NCBI GenBank assembly: GCA_963817785.1
Contig: CAWFPL010000003.1
Span: forward strand, 124,001 to 188,000
Reading direction: 5' to 3'
Source: JAKALD01 sp963817785
GTDB taxonomy: Bacteria; Pseudomonadota; Gammaproteobacteria; Burkholderiales; SG8-39
Length of the DNA stretch: 64,000 nt
The notes beneath the pieces are model-generated. The model was not told the origin of the DNA, searched no databases, and worked only from the letters and a program-made list of their open reading frames with translations. Shown piece after piece: positions 21,268-31,200 of the stretch (position 1 is the first letter of the stretch; each line of letters opens with the position of its first letter). Position numbers and translations under genes: made by a program.

Positions 21268-21963
21268 TCACTTCACCACGTATTGGTAGCCGGCGCCGCG
21301 AATGGTCTTGATGCGCTCCTCGCCGTCGGGCAGCGCACCCAGCTTGCGGCGCAGGTTGCTCACGTGCATGTCGAGGCTGCGGTCGAAGCTCGCCAGGCGC
21401 CGTCCGAGGGCGCGCTCGGACAGGCTCGACTTCGACACCACGTGCCCCGCTTCGCGCAGCAGCGCCTCCAGCACGCCGAACTCGGTGCTCGTCAGCTCGA
21501 CCGGCCGGTCGCCGCTGCGCACGCTGCGCGCGCCGGTATGCAGCGTCAGGTCGCCGATCTGCAGGGTCTCCGCCGCGCCGCTCTCGCCCTCCTGCAAGCG
21601 CGGCTCGGAGCGGCGCAGCACCGCGCGGATGCGCGCGCTCAGCACGCGTGGATTGCATGGCTTGCCGAGGTAGTCGTCCGCACCGAGCTCGAGGCCGAGC
21701 ACGCTGTCGATGTCGTCGCCGCGCGCGGTGAGCATGAGCACCGGCGTCAGCGCGTGCGCACGCAGCTCGCGCAGAACGTCGAAGCCGTTCTTGCCCGGCA
21801 TCATGACGTCGAGCACGATCAGGTCGAAGCCGCCCGCTGCCGCCTTCGCGAGCGCGGCCTCGCCGTCGTGGGCGGTGTCGACGCTGAAGCCCTCCGCCTG
21901 CAGGTACTCCTGCAGCATTCGGCAGAGCTCGACGTCGTCATCCGCAAGGAGAATGCGGGCCAT
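21268..21963 (-). CDS. CpxR-like OmpR-family response regulator
   Basis: 231 residues: receiver domain with acidic pocket ADDD (8-10) and phosphoacceptor Asp52 in VLDVMMPG, then an OmpR-type winged helix (about 135-230) with DMHVSNLRRKLGALPDGEERIKTIRG-type recognition region. The ATG at 21963 is chosen because the fold begins at once (MARILLADDD). It overlaps no gene and faces the CpxP-like genes across a region with three phased direct repeats. Confidence 0.92.
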   Translation of the reverse strand: MARILLADDDVELCRMLQEYLQAEGFSVDTAHDGEAALAKAAAGGFDLIVLDVMMPGKNGFDVLRELRAHALTPVLMLTARGDDIDSVLGLELGADDYLGKPCNPRVLSARIRAVLRRSEPRLQEGESGAAETLQIGDLTLHTGARSVRSGDRPVELTSTEFGVLEALLREAGHVVSKSSLSERALGRRLASFDRSLDMHVSNLRRKLGALPDGEERIKTIRGAGYQYVVK

Positions 21964-22058
21964 CGATCGATTGCGCGTGGTGTGTTGGCCGCTGCGTCGC
22001 GGCGACCGGGTGCAGTGTGCCACAGCGCATGCGCGTCACGCGGCCCGCCGCTCTGCTC

Positions 22059-22083
22059 TTTGCGCACCTTTGCGTACCTTTAC
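22059..22083 (+). promoter_or_regulatory. Three phased direct repeats, CpxR-like binding site
   Basis: TTTGC (22059-22063), TTTGC (22069-22073) and TTTAC (22079-22083) recur with exactly 10-base spacing; the second and third are linked by GTACC. On the bottom strand this reads GTAAA-N5-GCAAA, one base from the CpxR consensus GTAAA-N5-GTAAA. It lies in the divergent region between the regulator and the CpxP/Spy-like genes and so could serve both directions. Confidence 0.7.
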
Positions 22084-22162
22084 ATTGGCTTGGCCGAGCC
22101 TTACGCGCCGTGCGGTTATGGTTCAGCTCGCGGATGTGCGCCGAGCCGATGGAGAGCGAGCA

Positions 22163-22498
22163 GTGACGAAAGGCGTGGTGGCAGGCCTTTGCGCGAGCGC
22201 CCTGGCTTATGGGTTGTCGGCCAGCGTCGCCGCAGGCGCGCCCGGGGCCGGGGTGCCGAAGGTGCAATGCGCGGGGTCGGGCGAGCCGCGCGACAGCGCA
22301 GCGCGGAGGTCGAGCCGTGCGGCTGACGCGCACGTGGCTTCATTGATCGCCGCCCACCAGCTGACGTTGATCGAGCTCGGAGGATCGGGCTTTGCGCCGC
22401 TGCACATGGGCGATCGCGCCGCGCTCAGGCAGCAACAGCCGCGGGAAACCGCGAGCGCAGTACCGATGTCCAATTCGAACAGAGGATGCAAATCATGA
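22163..22498 (+). CDS. Possible small secreted protein upstream of the CpxP-like gene
   Basis: An uncertain 111-codon frame. The GTG start has a GGAGAG site eight bases before it. The N-terminus (KGVVAGLCASALAYGLSASV) looks like a signal peptide. The rest has no recognised domain. Its TGA overlaps the ATG of the next gene as ATGA, the usual sign of translational coupling. An in-frame ATG at 22118 is also possible. No homologue comes to mind; it could be a chance frame in GC-rich DNA. Confidence 0.4.
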   Translation: MTKGVVAGLCASALAYGLSASVAAGAPGAGVPKVQCAGSGEPRDSAARRSSRAADAHVASLIAAHQLTLIELGGSGFAPLHMGDRAALRQQQPRETASAVPMSNSNRGCKS

Positions 22499-23043
22499 AA
22501 CATGCACAGAAGGCCATTGTCCGGCGCTGGTTGCTTACCAGCGCGCTGGCGCTTGGCGTCGCCGGATCCGTCACGGCATTTCAGAGCGCGGCTTACGCGG
22601 AAGGCAAGCCAGGGCCTGCGGCGCACCGCTGGCACAGGAGCCACGCGCGGCTGGACAAGCTGATGAACGAGCTCAAGCTCAATGCCGAGCAGCAACAGGT
22701 CTGGCACGCGATCGAAGCGAAGCGCGACGCCATGCGCCGGGAGCTGCACCACGGCCGGGCGGAATTGAGGAGGGCGCTCACGGCGGAGCTCGCCAAGCCC
22801 GAGCCCGATCTGGCGCGGCTGGCCGCCCTGCGCGACCGTGCGCGCGATCACGCCATGGAGGGCCGCAAGGAGATCGAAGACCTGCAGCTCAAGCTCTACG
22901 CAAGTCTCTCCCCGCAGCAGAAGACGACGGTGCGCGACTTTCTGAAGGCGCGCCTCGCGCGCACGGAGCAATGGCGCAGGCATGAACGCGGCAGGCGCGG
23001 CGGGCCCCGCGGCGATCAGCCTGCGGCGCGAGATCAGTCGTGA
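22495..23043 (+). CDS. CpxP/Spy-like periplasmic protein (LTXXQ-type)
   Basis: 182 residues with a signal peptide (cleavage after AAYA near residue 35) and an all-helical mature part. It has two repeats resembling the LTxxQ motif of Spy/CpxP: LNAEQQQVWHAIEAKR and LSPQQKTTVRDFLKAR, separated by a helical segment rich in Arg/Glu. Such proteins are periplasmic chaperones, and CpxP inhibits CpxA. The location divergent from a CpxRA-like pair supports this. The very basic, Arg/Gly-rich tail is unusual. Confidence 0.78.
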   Translation: MKHAQKAIVRRWLLTSALALGVAGSVTAFQSAAYAEGKPGPAAHRWHRSHARLDKLMNELKLNAEQQQVWHAIEAKRDAMRRELHHGRAELRRALTAELAKPEPDLARLAALRDRARDHAMEGRKEIEDLQLKLYASLSPQQKTTVRDFLKARLARTEQWRRHERGRRGGPRGDQPAARDQS

Positions 23044-23528
23044 TGCGATCGACGGAGCCCGCCTCGGGGCGCCGCTCGCCCGGCGTAGCGCGCCTGGGCC
23101 TGCGGGTGTCGATGGCTCTGACGGTTGCTCTCGCCGCCGCGCTGCCCGGTGCGGCGCACGCCGACCGCGATTCGCGCCGCTGGGGCGGCGACATCCGGCA
23201 CTTCGACCGCCACGACAGAGGCGTGTGGCGCCGCGGGAGCTGGCATCACGGACACCACGACGGCCGCCTCGGCTGGTGGTGGGTGGTCGGCGGAATCTGG
23301 TACTTCTATCCGCGGCCGGTGTATCCCTATCCGGATCCCTACGTGCCGCCCGTCGTCATCCAGCAGCCGCCCGAATATGTGCAGCAGCCTTCTGCGGCGG
23401 AGCAGCCGGTGCCGAGCGTGCCGCAGCCGCAGAGCTGGTATTACTGCGAGCAGGCGAAGGGCTATTACCCTTACGTGCGGGAATGCCCTGGCGGCTGGAA
23501 GCCGGTACCCGCCACGCCGCCGAGATGA
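23043..23528 (+). CDS. Small secreted proline/aromatic-rich protein
   Basis: 161 residues. A signal peptide (ALTVALAAALPGAAHA) leads to a His/Arg-rich region, a WWWVVGGIWYFYP stretch, a Pro/Gln-rich linker, and a conserved C-terminal motif WYYCEQAKGYYPYVRECPGGW with two cysteines that may form a disulfide. This C-terminal motif is widespread in small betaproteobacterial secreted proteins of unknown function. Its ATG overlaps the stop of the CpxP-like gene, so the two are coupled. Confidence 0.75.
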   Translation: MRSTEPASGRRSPGVARLGLRVSMALTVALAAALPGAAHADRDSRRWGGDIRHFDRHDRGVWRRGSWHHGHHDGRLGWWWVVGGIWYFYPRPVYPYPDPYVPPVVIQQPPEYVQQPSAAEQPVPSVPQPQSWYYCEQAKGYYPYVRECPGGWKPVPATPPR

Positions 23529-23729
23529 GCGGCGCGCGCAGCGAGCCGCTCGCTCGGCGCCGCAACCGCACTCCAGGCCCGTTCCGCGCAGCGGCAGGAC
23601 GCGACGCTCGCGTGTGCCCCATACGCGGGCCAATTCGGATACAGTCGGCGCTCAGGCAGCGCGTCACACTCGTTGCATCTCCGGGTACGCGCAGCGGCTG
23701 CGTTCGCCTCCCTTCTCTGATCTCTACCC

Positions 23730-25061
23730 ATGACCACACCCGATCTCCGCCCCGATCCGGATCCGACTGGCGCTGAACGCACGGTCGCGCGCCGGCGGCG
23801 CTGGGTGCTGCCGCTGGTCGCCGCCGTGGCGGGAATCTTCCTGTGGTGGCGCCTGGGTGACGTGAGCCATGCCCAGCGCGGACCCGGCGGTGTCGCGGGC
23901 GAGCAGGGCCCGCAGCCGGTGACGGCGTCCGTGGCGAAGGCCGAACCGTTTCCCGTGTGGCTCACGGCGCTGGGCACGGTGACCCCACGCAGCCTGGTGA
24001 ACGTGATGCCGCGCGTGGCCGGCCAGCTGCAGAGCGTGGACTACAAGCAGGGGCAGATGGTCAAGGCCGGGCAGTTGCTGGCGCAGATCGATTCGCGGCC
24101 GTTCGAGATCGCGGTGGAGCAGGCGCAGGCCCAGATGGAGCAGACGCGAGCGCAGCTCGCCGGCGCGCGAAGCGACCTCGCCCGCTACGAGACCCTGCTC
24201 AAGCAGGACTCGATCGCCGAGCAGCAGGTGGCCGATCAGCGCGCCACCGTCGCCCAGCTGACGGCGACGCTGGACGCGAACAAGGCGGCGCTCGACAACG
24301 CGAAGCTGCAACTCGCCTGGACGCGCATCACCGCCCCGGTGTCGGGCCTGGTCGGCCTGCGCCCGGTGGACGCCGGCAACATGGTCACCACCTCGGGCGC
24401 AGTGGGCGCGGGCAATGCCGCGACCGGCAGCAGTGGTGCCGCGCCGATCGTCACCATCGCCCAGGTGCAGCCGGTGGACGTGACCTTCGCCCTGCCTCAG
24501 CAGCAGATCAGCGAGGTGGTGGGGCCATTGACGGCCGGCAAGCAGCTCGAGGCGCAGGCCTGGGATGCGCGCAACACCAAAGTCCTGGCAACCGGCAAGC
24601 TGGTGGCGGCCGACAACCAGATCAACACCGCGACCGGCACGCTGAATCTGCTCGCCGAGTTCGACAACAAGGACCTGGCGCTCTATCCCAACCAGTTCGT
24701 CAACGTGCGCCTGCTGGCGCGCACCATTCCCGGCGCCGTGGTGGTGCCGACCACGGCGGTGGCGGTGGGCGCCCCCGGCACCTACGTGTACGTGATCGGC
24801 AGCGGCAACAAGGTGACCCTGCGCAAGGTCACGACCGGGGCGACCGACGGCAGCCTTACGCAGATCGTCGCAGGCGTGACGCCCGGCGAGCGGGTCGTCA
24901 CCGACGGCCTGGATCGGCTTCGCGACGGCGGCGTCGTGCGCGTGGTGCAGGCGCAGAACGGCGCGCCCGAGGCGCAGGAAAGCCGACCGAATACAGGCCA
25001 GGAGGGCTCGAAGGGCGGCGCTCACCGCAAGCCGCCGGCGGCTGCCAGCGGGGCGCGCTGA
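23730..25061 (+). CDS. mdtA: RND efflux periplasmic adaptor, MdtA-like
   Basis: A 443-residue membrane-fusion protein. It has one N-terminal membrane helix (about 25-42), a barrel-sandwich hybrid (GTVTPRSLVNVMPRVAGQL), a coiled-coil hairpin (about 115-200) and beta-barrel and membrane-proximal domains to about residue 385. A Gln/Glu-rich variable tail follows. It links the inner-membrane RND pumps to the outer-membrane factor. The next gene starts two bases after its stop, making the mdtA-mdtB-mdtC-outer membrane factor operon. The 200 bases upstream show no obvious regulator gene. Confidence 0.92.
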   Translation: MTTPDLRPDPDPTGAERTVARRRRWVLPLVAAVAGIFLWWRLGDVSHAQRGPGGVAGEQGPQPVTASVAKAEPFPVWLTALGTVTPRSLVNVMPRVAGQLQSVDYKQGQMVKAGQLLAQIDSRPFEIAVEQAQAQMEQTRAQLAGARSDLARYETLLKQDSIAEQQVADQRATVAQLTATLDANKAALDNAKLQLAWTRITAPVSGLVGLRPVDAGNMVTTSGAVGAGNAATGSSGAAPIVTIAQVQPVDVTFALPQQQISEVVGPLTAGKQLEAQAWDARNTKVLATGKLVAADNQINTATGTLNLLAEFDNKDLALYPNQFVNVRLLARTIPGAVVVPTTAVAVGAPGTYVYVIGSGNKVTLRKVTTGATDGSLTQIVAGVTPGERVVTDGLDRLRDGGVVRVVQAQNGAPEAQESRPNTGQEGSKGGAHRKPPAAASGAR

Positions 25062-25063
25062 GC

Positions 25064-28000
25064 ATGGCGGAGGCCACTCCGGATCCAGCGCCGCATCCCG
25101 ACGGCGAGTCGCGAGCCGCGGGCGCCGCCGCCGGAGGCAATCCGCAGGACGCGGCCGAGCGCCCCAGTCCCTCGCGCATCTTCATCCTGCGGCCGATCGC
25201 GACCACGCTGCTGATGATCGCGGTGCTGGTGGCGGGCTTCTTCGGCTACAAGCTGCTGCCGCAGGCGGCGCTGCCGGAGGTCGATTACCCGACCATCCAG
25301 GTGACCACGCTCTACCCCGGCGCCAGCCCCGACGTGATGACTTCCTCCGTCACCGCGCCGCTGGAGCGCCAGTTCGGCCAGATGCCGGGGCTGGCGCAGA
25401 TGTGGTCGGTGGGCTCCGGCGGCGCCTCGGTCATCACTCTGCGCTTCGAGCTCGCGCTGCCGCTGGACGTGGCCGAGCAGGAGGTGCAGGCGGCCATCAA
25501 CGCGGCCAGCAGCTTGCTGCCCTCCGACCTGCCGCAGCCCCCGGTGTACGCCAAGGTCAACCCGGCCGACGCGCCGGTCATCACCTTGGGCATCACCTCG
25601 GATTCGCTGCCGCTTACGACACTGTACGACCTGGCCGACACGCGTTTGAGCCAAAAGCTCTCGCAGGTGTCCGGCGTGGGCCTGGTGACGCTCTCGGGCG
25701 GACACAAGCCCGCCGTGCGCGTGACCGTCAACCCCCAGGCGCTTGCGGCGCTGGGGCTGTCGCTCGACAGCATCCGCACCGCCATCGCCGGCGCCAACGT
25801 CAACACGCCCAAGGGCAGCATCGACGGCGCCCGGCAGGCCTTCACCATCGACGCCAACGACCAGCTGCAATCGCCCGAGCAGTATCGGCAGATGGTCATC
25901 GCCTACGACAAGGGCGCGCCGGTGCGCCTGGGCGACGTGGCCAGCATCGACACCGGGCCCGAGAACGCCTGGCAGGCGGCCACGGTCGACGGCAAGCCGG
26001 GCATCGTGATCAACGTGCAGCGCCAGCCGGGCGCCAACGTCATCGAGGTGGTGGACCGCATCCACGCCCTGCTGCCCAGCCTGCAGCAGCAGCTGCCGGC
26101 GGCCGCGCGGCTCGCGGTGCTGTCCGACCGCACCGTGACCATCCGCGCCGCCATTTCCGACGTGACCTTCGAGCTGCTGCTCGCGGTGCTGCTGGTGGTG
26201 GCGGTGATTTTCGTGTTTCTGCGCAGCGCGCGCGCCACCTTCATTCCCGCCACGGCCGTGCCGCTCGCCCTGGTGGGCACCTTCGGCGCGATGTACCTGT
26301 TCGGCTTTTCCATCAACACCCTCACGCTGATGGCGCTGACCATCGCCACCGGCTTCGTGGTCGACGACGCCATCGTGATGATCGAGAACATCGCCCGCTA
26401 CATCGAAGCCGGCGAGCCGCCGCTGCAGGCCGCGCTCAAGGGGGCGGCGCAGATCGGCTTCACCATCATCTCGCTGACCTTCTCGCTGATCGCAGTGCTG
26501 ATTCCGCTGCTGTTCATGGGCGACGTGGTCGGCCGGCTGTTCCGCGAATTCGCCATCACCCTGGCGGTGGCGATCGTGATTTCCGCCTGCGTCTCGCTCA
26601 GCTTCACGCCCATGCTCAGCGCGCGGCTGCTGCGCCACGTGCCCAAGGAGCGGCAAGGCCGGCTGTTCCTCGTCACCGGCCGCGCTTTCGAGCACCTGTC
26701 CGACGGCTACGCCCGCGCCCTGCGCTGGGTGCTGCGCCACCAGCCGCTGGTGCTGCTGCTGGCGGTGGGCACTCTGGTGCTGACTGCGGTTCTCTATATC
26801 GTCGTGCCGAAGGGTTTCTTTCCGGTGCAGGACACGGGCTTGGTCCAGGCCGCCACGGTGGCGCCGCAGGACGTGTCGTTCGACGGCATGCAGCGCCGGC
26901 AGGAGGCGCTGGTCGAAGCGCTGCTGCAGGACCCGGCCGTGGCCGGAATCTCCTCGGTGGTGGGCGTCGACGGCACCAACACCACGATGAACACCGGGCG
27001 CCTGCTCATCAATCTCAAGCCGCTGGCCGAGCGCGGGCTGCGCGTGGGCCCGATCATCGAGCGCCTGGACGCGCGCGCCGCCAGGGTGGAAGGCATCCGC
27101 CTGTACCTGCAGCCCGTACAGGACCTGAGCATCGACGACATTTCCAGCCGCTACCCGTACCAGTTCAGCGTCTCGGCCACCAGCCAGCAAGAGCTGTCGG
27201 CGGCCAACGCCGCACTGATGCAGCGCCTCGCGGCGCTGCCGCAGCTCTCCGGCGTGACCAGCGACCTGCAGGAGCAGGGCTTGCAGGCCTATGTGGACGT
27301 GGACCGCTCGGCCGCATCGCGCCTGGGCATCCCCATGAGCGCGGTCGACAGCGCGCTGTACAACGCATTCGGCCAGCGCCTGGTGTCCACCATCTTCACC
27401 CAGTCGGCGCAATACCGCGTCGTGCTGAGCGCCGGCCCGCAGGGCGGGCGCGGGCTCGCCGCTTTCGACAGCGTGTACCTGACCTCGATCAGCGGCCAGG
27501 CGGTGCGGCTATCGGCCATCGCCCGCGTCGAGCAGCGCGCTACGCCATTGGCGCTCGACCATCTCGGCCAGTTCCCCGCTGCGCTGATCTCCTTCCAGCT
27601 CGCGCCCGGCGTCTCGCTGGGCGCCGCGGTGAGCGCCATCGAGCAGGCGGCGCGCGGCGCCGCGCTGCGGCCGTCGGTGAGCATCCAGTTTCAGGGCGCC
27701 GCCAGCGCGTTCCAGGCGGCGCTGTCCAACGAGCTCTGGCTGCTGCTGGCGGCGGTGGCGACCATGTACATCGTGCTCGGCGTGCTGTACGAGAGCTACA
27801 TCCATCCGGTCACCATCCTGTCCACCCTGCCTTCGGCGGGCATCGGCGCGCTGCTGGCGCTGATGGGCACCGGGCACGACCTTTCGGTCATCGCCATCAT
27901 CGGCATCATCCTGCTCATCGGGATCGTGCAGAAGAACGCCATCCTGATGGTGGACTTCGCGCTCGACGCGCAGCGCCGCGAAGGACTGCCGGCCGAGACC

Positions 28001-28273
28001 GCCATGCTGCAGGCCGCGCGCCTGCGGCTGCGGCCCATCCTGATGACCACCTTCGCCGCGCTGTTCGGCGCGGTACCGCTGGTAGTGGGCGGCGGCATGG
28101 GCGCCGAGCTGCGCGAGCCTCTGGGGATCACCCTGGTGGGCGGGCTGCTGCTGTCGCAACTGCTCACCCTGTTCACCACCCCGGTGATCTACCTTGCCTT
28201 CGACCGCCTGTCCGCCTTGCGGACGCGGCGCTTCGGCGCGGCCGCCGAGGTGACGGGGGAGGGCGGGGCGTGA
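25064..28273 (+). CDS. mdtB: RND multidrug efflux transporter, MdtB-like
   Basis: A 1069-residue proton-driven inner-membrane pump of the HAE1 family. The ATG at 25064 lies two bases after mdtA; a long N-terminal hydrophilic extension of about 38 residues precedes the usual FILRPIATTLLMIAVLVAGF start. Helix 4 carries the proton-relay aspartates in ATGFVVDDAIVMIENI, and large periplasmic loops follow helices 1 and 7. In MdtB/MdtC pumps the two subunits form a heterotrimer. The stop overlaps the GTG of mdtC (GTGA). Confidence 0.95.
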   Translation: MAEATPDPAPHPDGESRAAGAAAGGNPQDAAERPSPSRIFILRPIATTLLMIAVLVAGFFGYKLLPQAALPEVDYPTIQVTTLYPGASPDVMTSSVTAPLERQFGQMPGLAQMWSVGSGGASVITLRFELALPLDVAEQEVQAAINAASSLLPSDLPQPPVYAKVNPADAPVITLGITSDSLPLTTLYDLADTRLSQKLSQVSGVGLVTLSGGHKPAVRVTVNPQALAALGLSLDSIRTAIAGANVNTPKGSIDGARQAFTIDANDQLQSPEQYRQMVIAYDKGAPVRLGDVASIDTGPENAWQAATVDGKPGIVINVQRQPGANVIEVVDRIHALLPSLQQQLPAAARLAVLSDRTVTIRAAISDVTFELLLAVLLVVAVIFVFLRSARATFIPATAVPLALVGTFGAMYLFGFSINTLTLMALTIATGFVVDDAIVMIENIARYIEAGEPPLQAALKGAAQIGFTIISLTFSLIAVLIPLLFMGDVVGRLFREFAITLAVAIVISACVSLSFTPMLSARLLRHVPKERQGRLFLVTGRAFEHLSDGYARALRWVLRHQPLVLLLAVGTLVLTAVLYIVVPKGFFPVQDTGLVQAATVAPQDVSFDGMQRRQEALVEALLQDPAVAGISSVVGVDGTNTTMNTGRLLINLKPLAERGLRVGPIIERLDARAARVEGIRLYLQPVQDLSIDDISSRYPYQFSVSATSQQELSAANAALMQRLAALPQLSGVTSDLQEQGLQAYVDVDRSAASRLGIPMSAVDSALYNAFGQRLVSTIFTQSAQYRVVLSAGPQGGRGLAAFDSVYLTSISGQAVRLSAIARVEQRATPLALDHLGQFPAALISFQLAPGVSLGAAVSAIEQAARGAALRPSVSIQFQGAASAFQAALSNELWLLLAAVATMYIVLGVLYESYIHPVTILSTLPSAGIGALLALMGTGHDLSVIAIIGIILLIGIVQKNAILMVDFALDAQRREGLPAETAMLQAARLRLRPILMTTFAALFGAVPLVVGGGMGAELREPLGITLVGGLLLSQLLTLFTTPVIYLAFDRLSALRTRRFGAAAEVTGEGGA

Positions 28274-31200
28274 ACCTCTCGGCCCCCTTCATCCGCCGGC
28301 CGATCGCCACCAGCCTGCTGATGCTGGCGGTGCTGCTGGCCGGCATCATCGCCTTTCGCCTGCTGCCGGTGGCGCCGCTGCCGCAGGTGGACTTCCCGAC
28401 CATCACGGTGCAGGCCAACCTGGCCGGCGCGAGCCCGGAGGTCATGGCGGCCACCGTGGCCACGCCGCTGGAGCGCTCGCTCGGCACCATCGCCGGCATT
28501 TCGCAGATGACCTCCAGCAGCACCCTGGGGTCGAGCCGCGTCATCCTGCAGTTCGACCTGTCGAAGAACATCGACAGCGCCGCGCGGCAGGTGCAGGCGG
28601 CCATCAACGCCGCGCGGCCCCTGCTGCCCACCGGCCTCACCGGCAACCCCACCTATCGCATCGTGAATCCGGCCGACGCGCCGGTCATGATCATCTCGCT
28701 CACCTCCCGGAGCCTGACGCGCGGGCAGATGTTCGATGCCGCCTCCACCATCCTCGCGCAGAAGATTTCGCAGATCGCCGGCATCGGCCAGGTGATCGTG
28801 GGCGGCGCCGCATTGCCGGCCGTTCGCGTGGAGCTCGACCTGCCGCGCGTCAACGGCATGGGCCTGAGCCTGGAGCGGATCCGCCAGGCCATCGCCAGCG
28901 CCAACGTGGACACGCCCAAGGGCGCGCTGGACGGCGAGACCCACCGCTGGCAGGTGGGGGCCAACGACCAGCTCACCACCCCCGAGCAATACCGGCGCGT
29001 CATCGTGGGCTACCAGAACGGGGCGCCCGTCCGGCTCGACCAGGTGGCGAGCGTCGTCGAGGGCCTGCAGAACGCCCAGAACATGGGGCTCGCCAACGGC
29101 CAGCCCTCGGTGCAGCTGATCATCTTCCGCCAGCCCGGGGCCAACATCATCGACGCGGTGGAAGGGGTGAAGGCCGCGCTGCCGCAGCTCGAGGCGTCGA
29201 TTCCGGCGGACATCCGCGTCACCCTCATGTCCGACCGCACCACTACTATCCGCGCCTCGCTGGAGGAGGTGGAAGACACCCTGCTGCTCTCGGTGCTGCT
29301 GGTGGTCGGCGTGGTGTGGATGTTCCTGCGCGACTGGCGCGCCACCCTGATTCCGGCGCTGGCCGTGCCGCTGTCGCTGGTGGGCACCTTCGCGGCCATG
29401 TGGCTGCTGGACTACAGCCTGGACAACCTCTCGCTGATGGCGCTGATCGTGGCCACCGGCTTCGTCGTCGACGATGCCATCGTGGTGCTGGAGAACATCA
29501 TGCGCCACGTCGAAGCCGGCATGCGCCCGCTGCAGGCCGCGCTCAAGGGCGCGCGCGAGGTCGGCTTCACCGTGCTGTCGATGAGCCTGTCGCTGATCGC
29601 GGTGTTCGTGCCGGTGCTGTTCATGGGCGGCATCGTCGGCCGGCTGTTCCACGAATTCGCCGTGACGCTGTCGGTGGCCATCGGCATTTCGCTGCTGGTG
29701 TCGCTCACGGTCACGCCCATGCTGGCGTCGCGCTGGCTGCGGCCTCATCACGCGGCGCCCGCGCGCCCCTCGCGCCTGGCGCGGGGGTGGGACTCCCTCC
29801 ACGACGGCTACGCGCGCAGCCTGCGCTGGGCGCTGGGCCATCCCCGGCTCATGCTGCTGGTGTTCTTTTCCACCATCGCGCTCAACGTCTATCTCTACAA
29901 GATCGTGCCGAAGGGATTTTTCCCGACGCAGGACACCGGCCTGCTGATCGGCTCGGTGCAGGCCGACCAGTCCACCTCGTTCCAGGAAATGAGCCGGAAG
30001 CTCGAGCGGATCGTCGCCATCGTGCGCCGAAACAAGGGCGTGCAGAACGTGGTGGCCTTCACCGGCGGCGGCACCGCCAACAGCGCCTTCATGTTCATGC
30101 AGCTCAAGCCGCTGAGCGAGCGCCCGGGGGTACAGAGCATCATCGTTCAGCTGCGCCGCGCGCTCGCGCACGTGCCGGGTGCGCAGACCTTCATGTTCCC
30201 GGTGCAGGACATCCGCGCGGGCGGCCGGCCCTCGGCCGCGCTGTACGAATACACCCTGCAGGCGAGCGACCTGAACGCCTTGCGCGTCTGGGAGCCCAAG
30301 GTGCTGGCCGCGTTCAAGCGCATTCCGGGCCTGAACGACGTGAATTCCGACCAGCAGGCGAGCGGCCTGCAGCTCAGCCTGGTGCTCGACCGCGCCGCCG
30401 CCGCGCGCTACGGCATCCCGGTTTCCGCCATCGACCAGACCCTGAACGACGCCTTCGGCCAGCGCCTGATCTCCACCATCTATGCGCCGCTCAACCAGTA
30501 CCGCGTGGTGATGGAGGCGGCGCCGCAATATCAGAACAACGCCCAGGCGCTGAACGAAATCTTCCTGGTGGGCAGCAACGGCCAGCGGGTGCCGCTGTCG
30601 GCGCTGGCGCACTACGAGCTCACCAATGCGCCGCTGGCGGTGAATCACCAGGGTCTGTTCGTCGCCGCGACCATGTCCTTCAACCTGGACAAGGGCGTCT
30701 CGCTGGGACAGATCCAGGGCAAGATCGGCGAAGCCATGGCCGCGATCGGCCTGCCCTCCGACATTCACGGCGGCTTCCAGGGCACGGCCAAGCTGTTTGC
30801 CGACACCCTGAAGAATCAGCCGCTGTTCATCATGGCGGCCTTGCTCGCGATCTACATCGTGCTGGGCGTGCTGTACGAAAGCACCCTGCATCCCATCACC
30901 ATCCTCTCCACCCTGCCGCCCGCCGGCGTCGGCGCGGTGCTGGCGCTGATGGCCTTTCACGCGCAGTTTTCCATCATCGCGCTGATCGGCGTGTTCCTGC
31001 TCATCGGCATCGTCAAGAAGAACGCCATCCTGATGGTGGACTTCGCGCTGCAAGCCGAGCGCGAGCACGGCGCCGGCCCGCGCGAGGCCATCTACGAGGC
31101 GGCCACGCTGCGCCTGCGGCCCATCCTGATGACCACGCTGGCGGCGCTGTTCACCGCGCTGCCGCTCGCCTTCATCACCGGCAACGGCGCCGAGCTGCGC

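Noticed and set aside
23529..23729. The 200-base gap before mdtA was examined for a regulator binding site or small gene
   Set aside because: No ORF with a ribosome site, palindrome or clear promoter stands out.
28189..31068. 959-codon minus-strand frame opposite mdtC, and similar frames opposite mdtB
   Set aside because: Low-complexity composition typical of reverse-frame shadows; the plus strand encodes full RND pumps.
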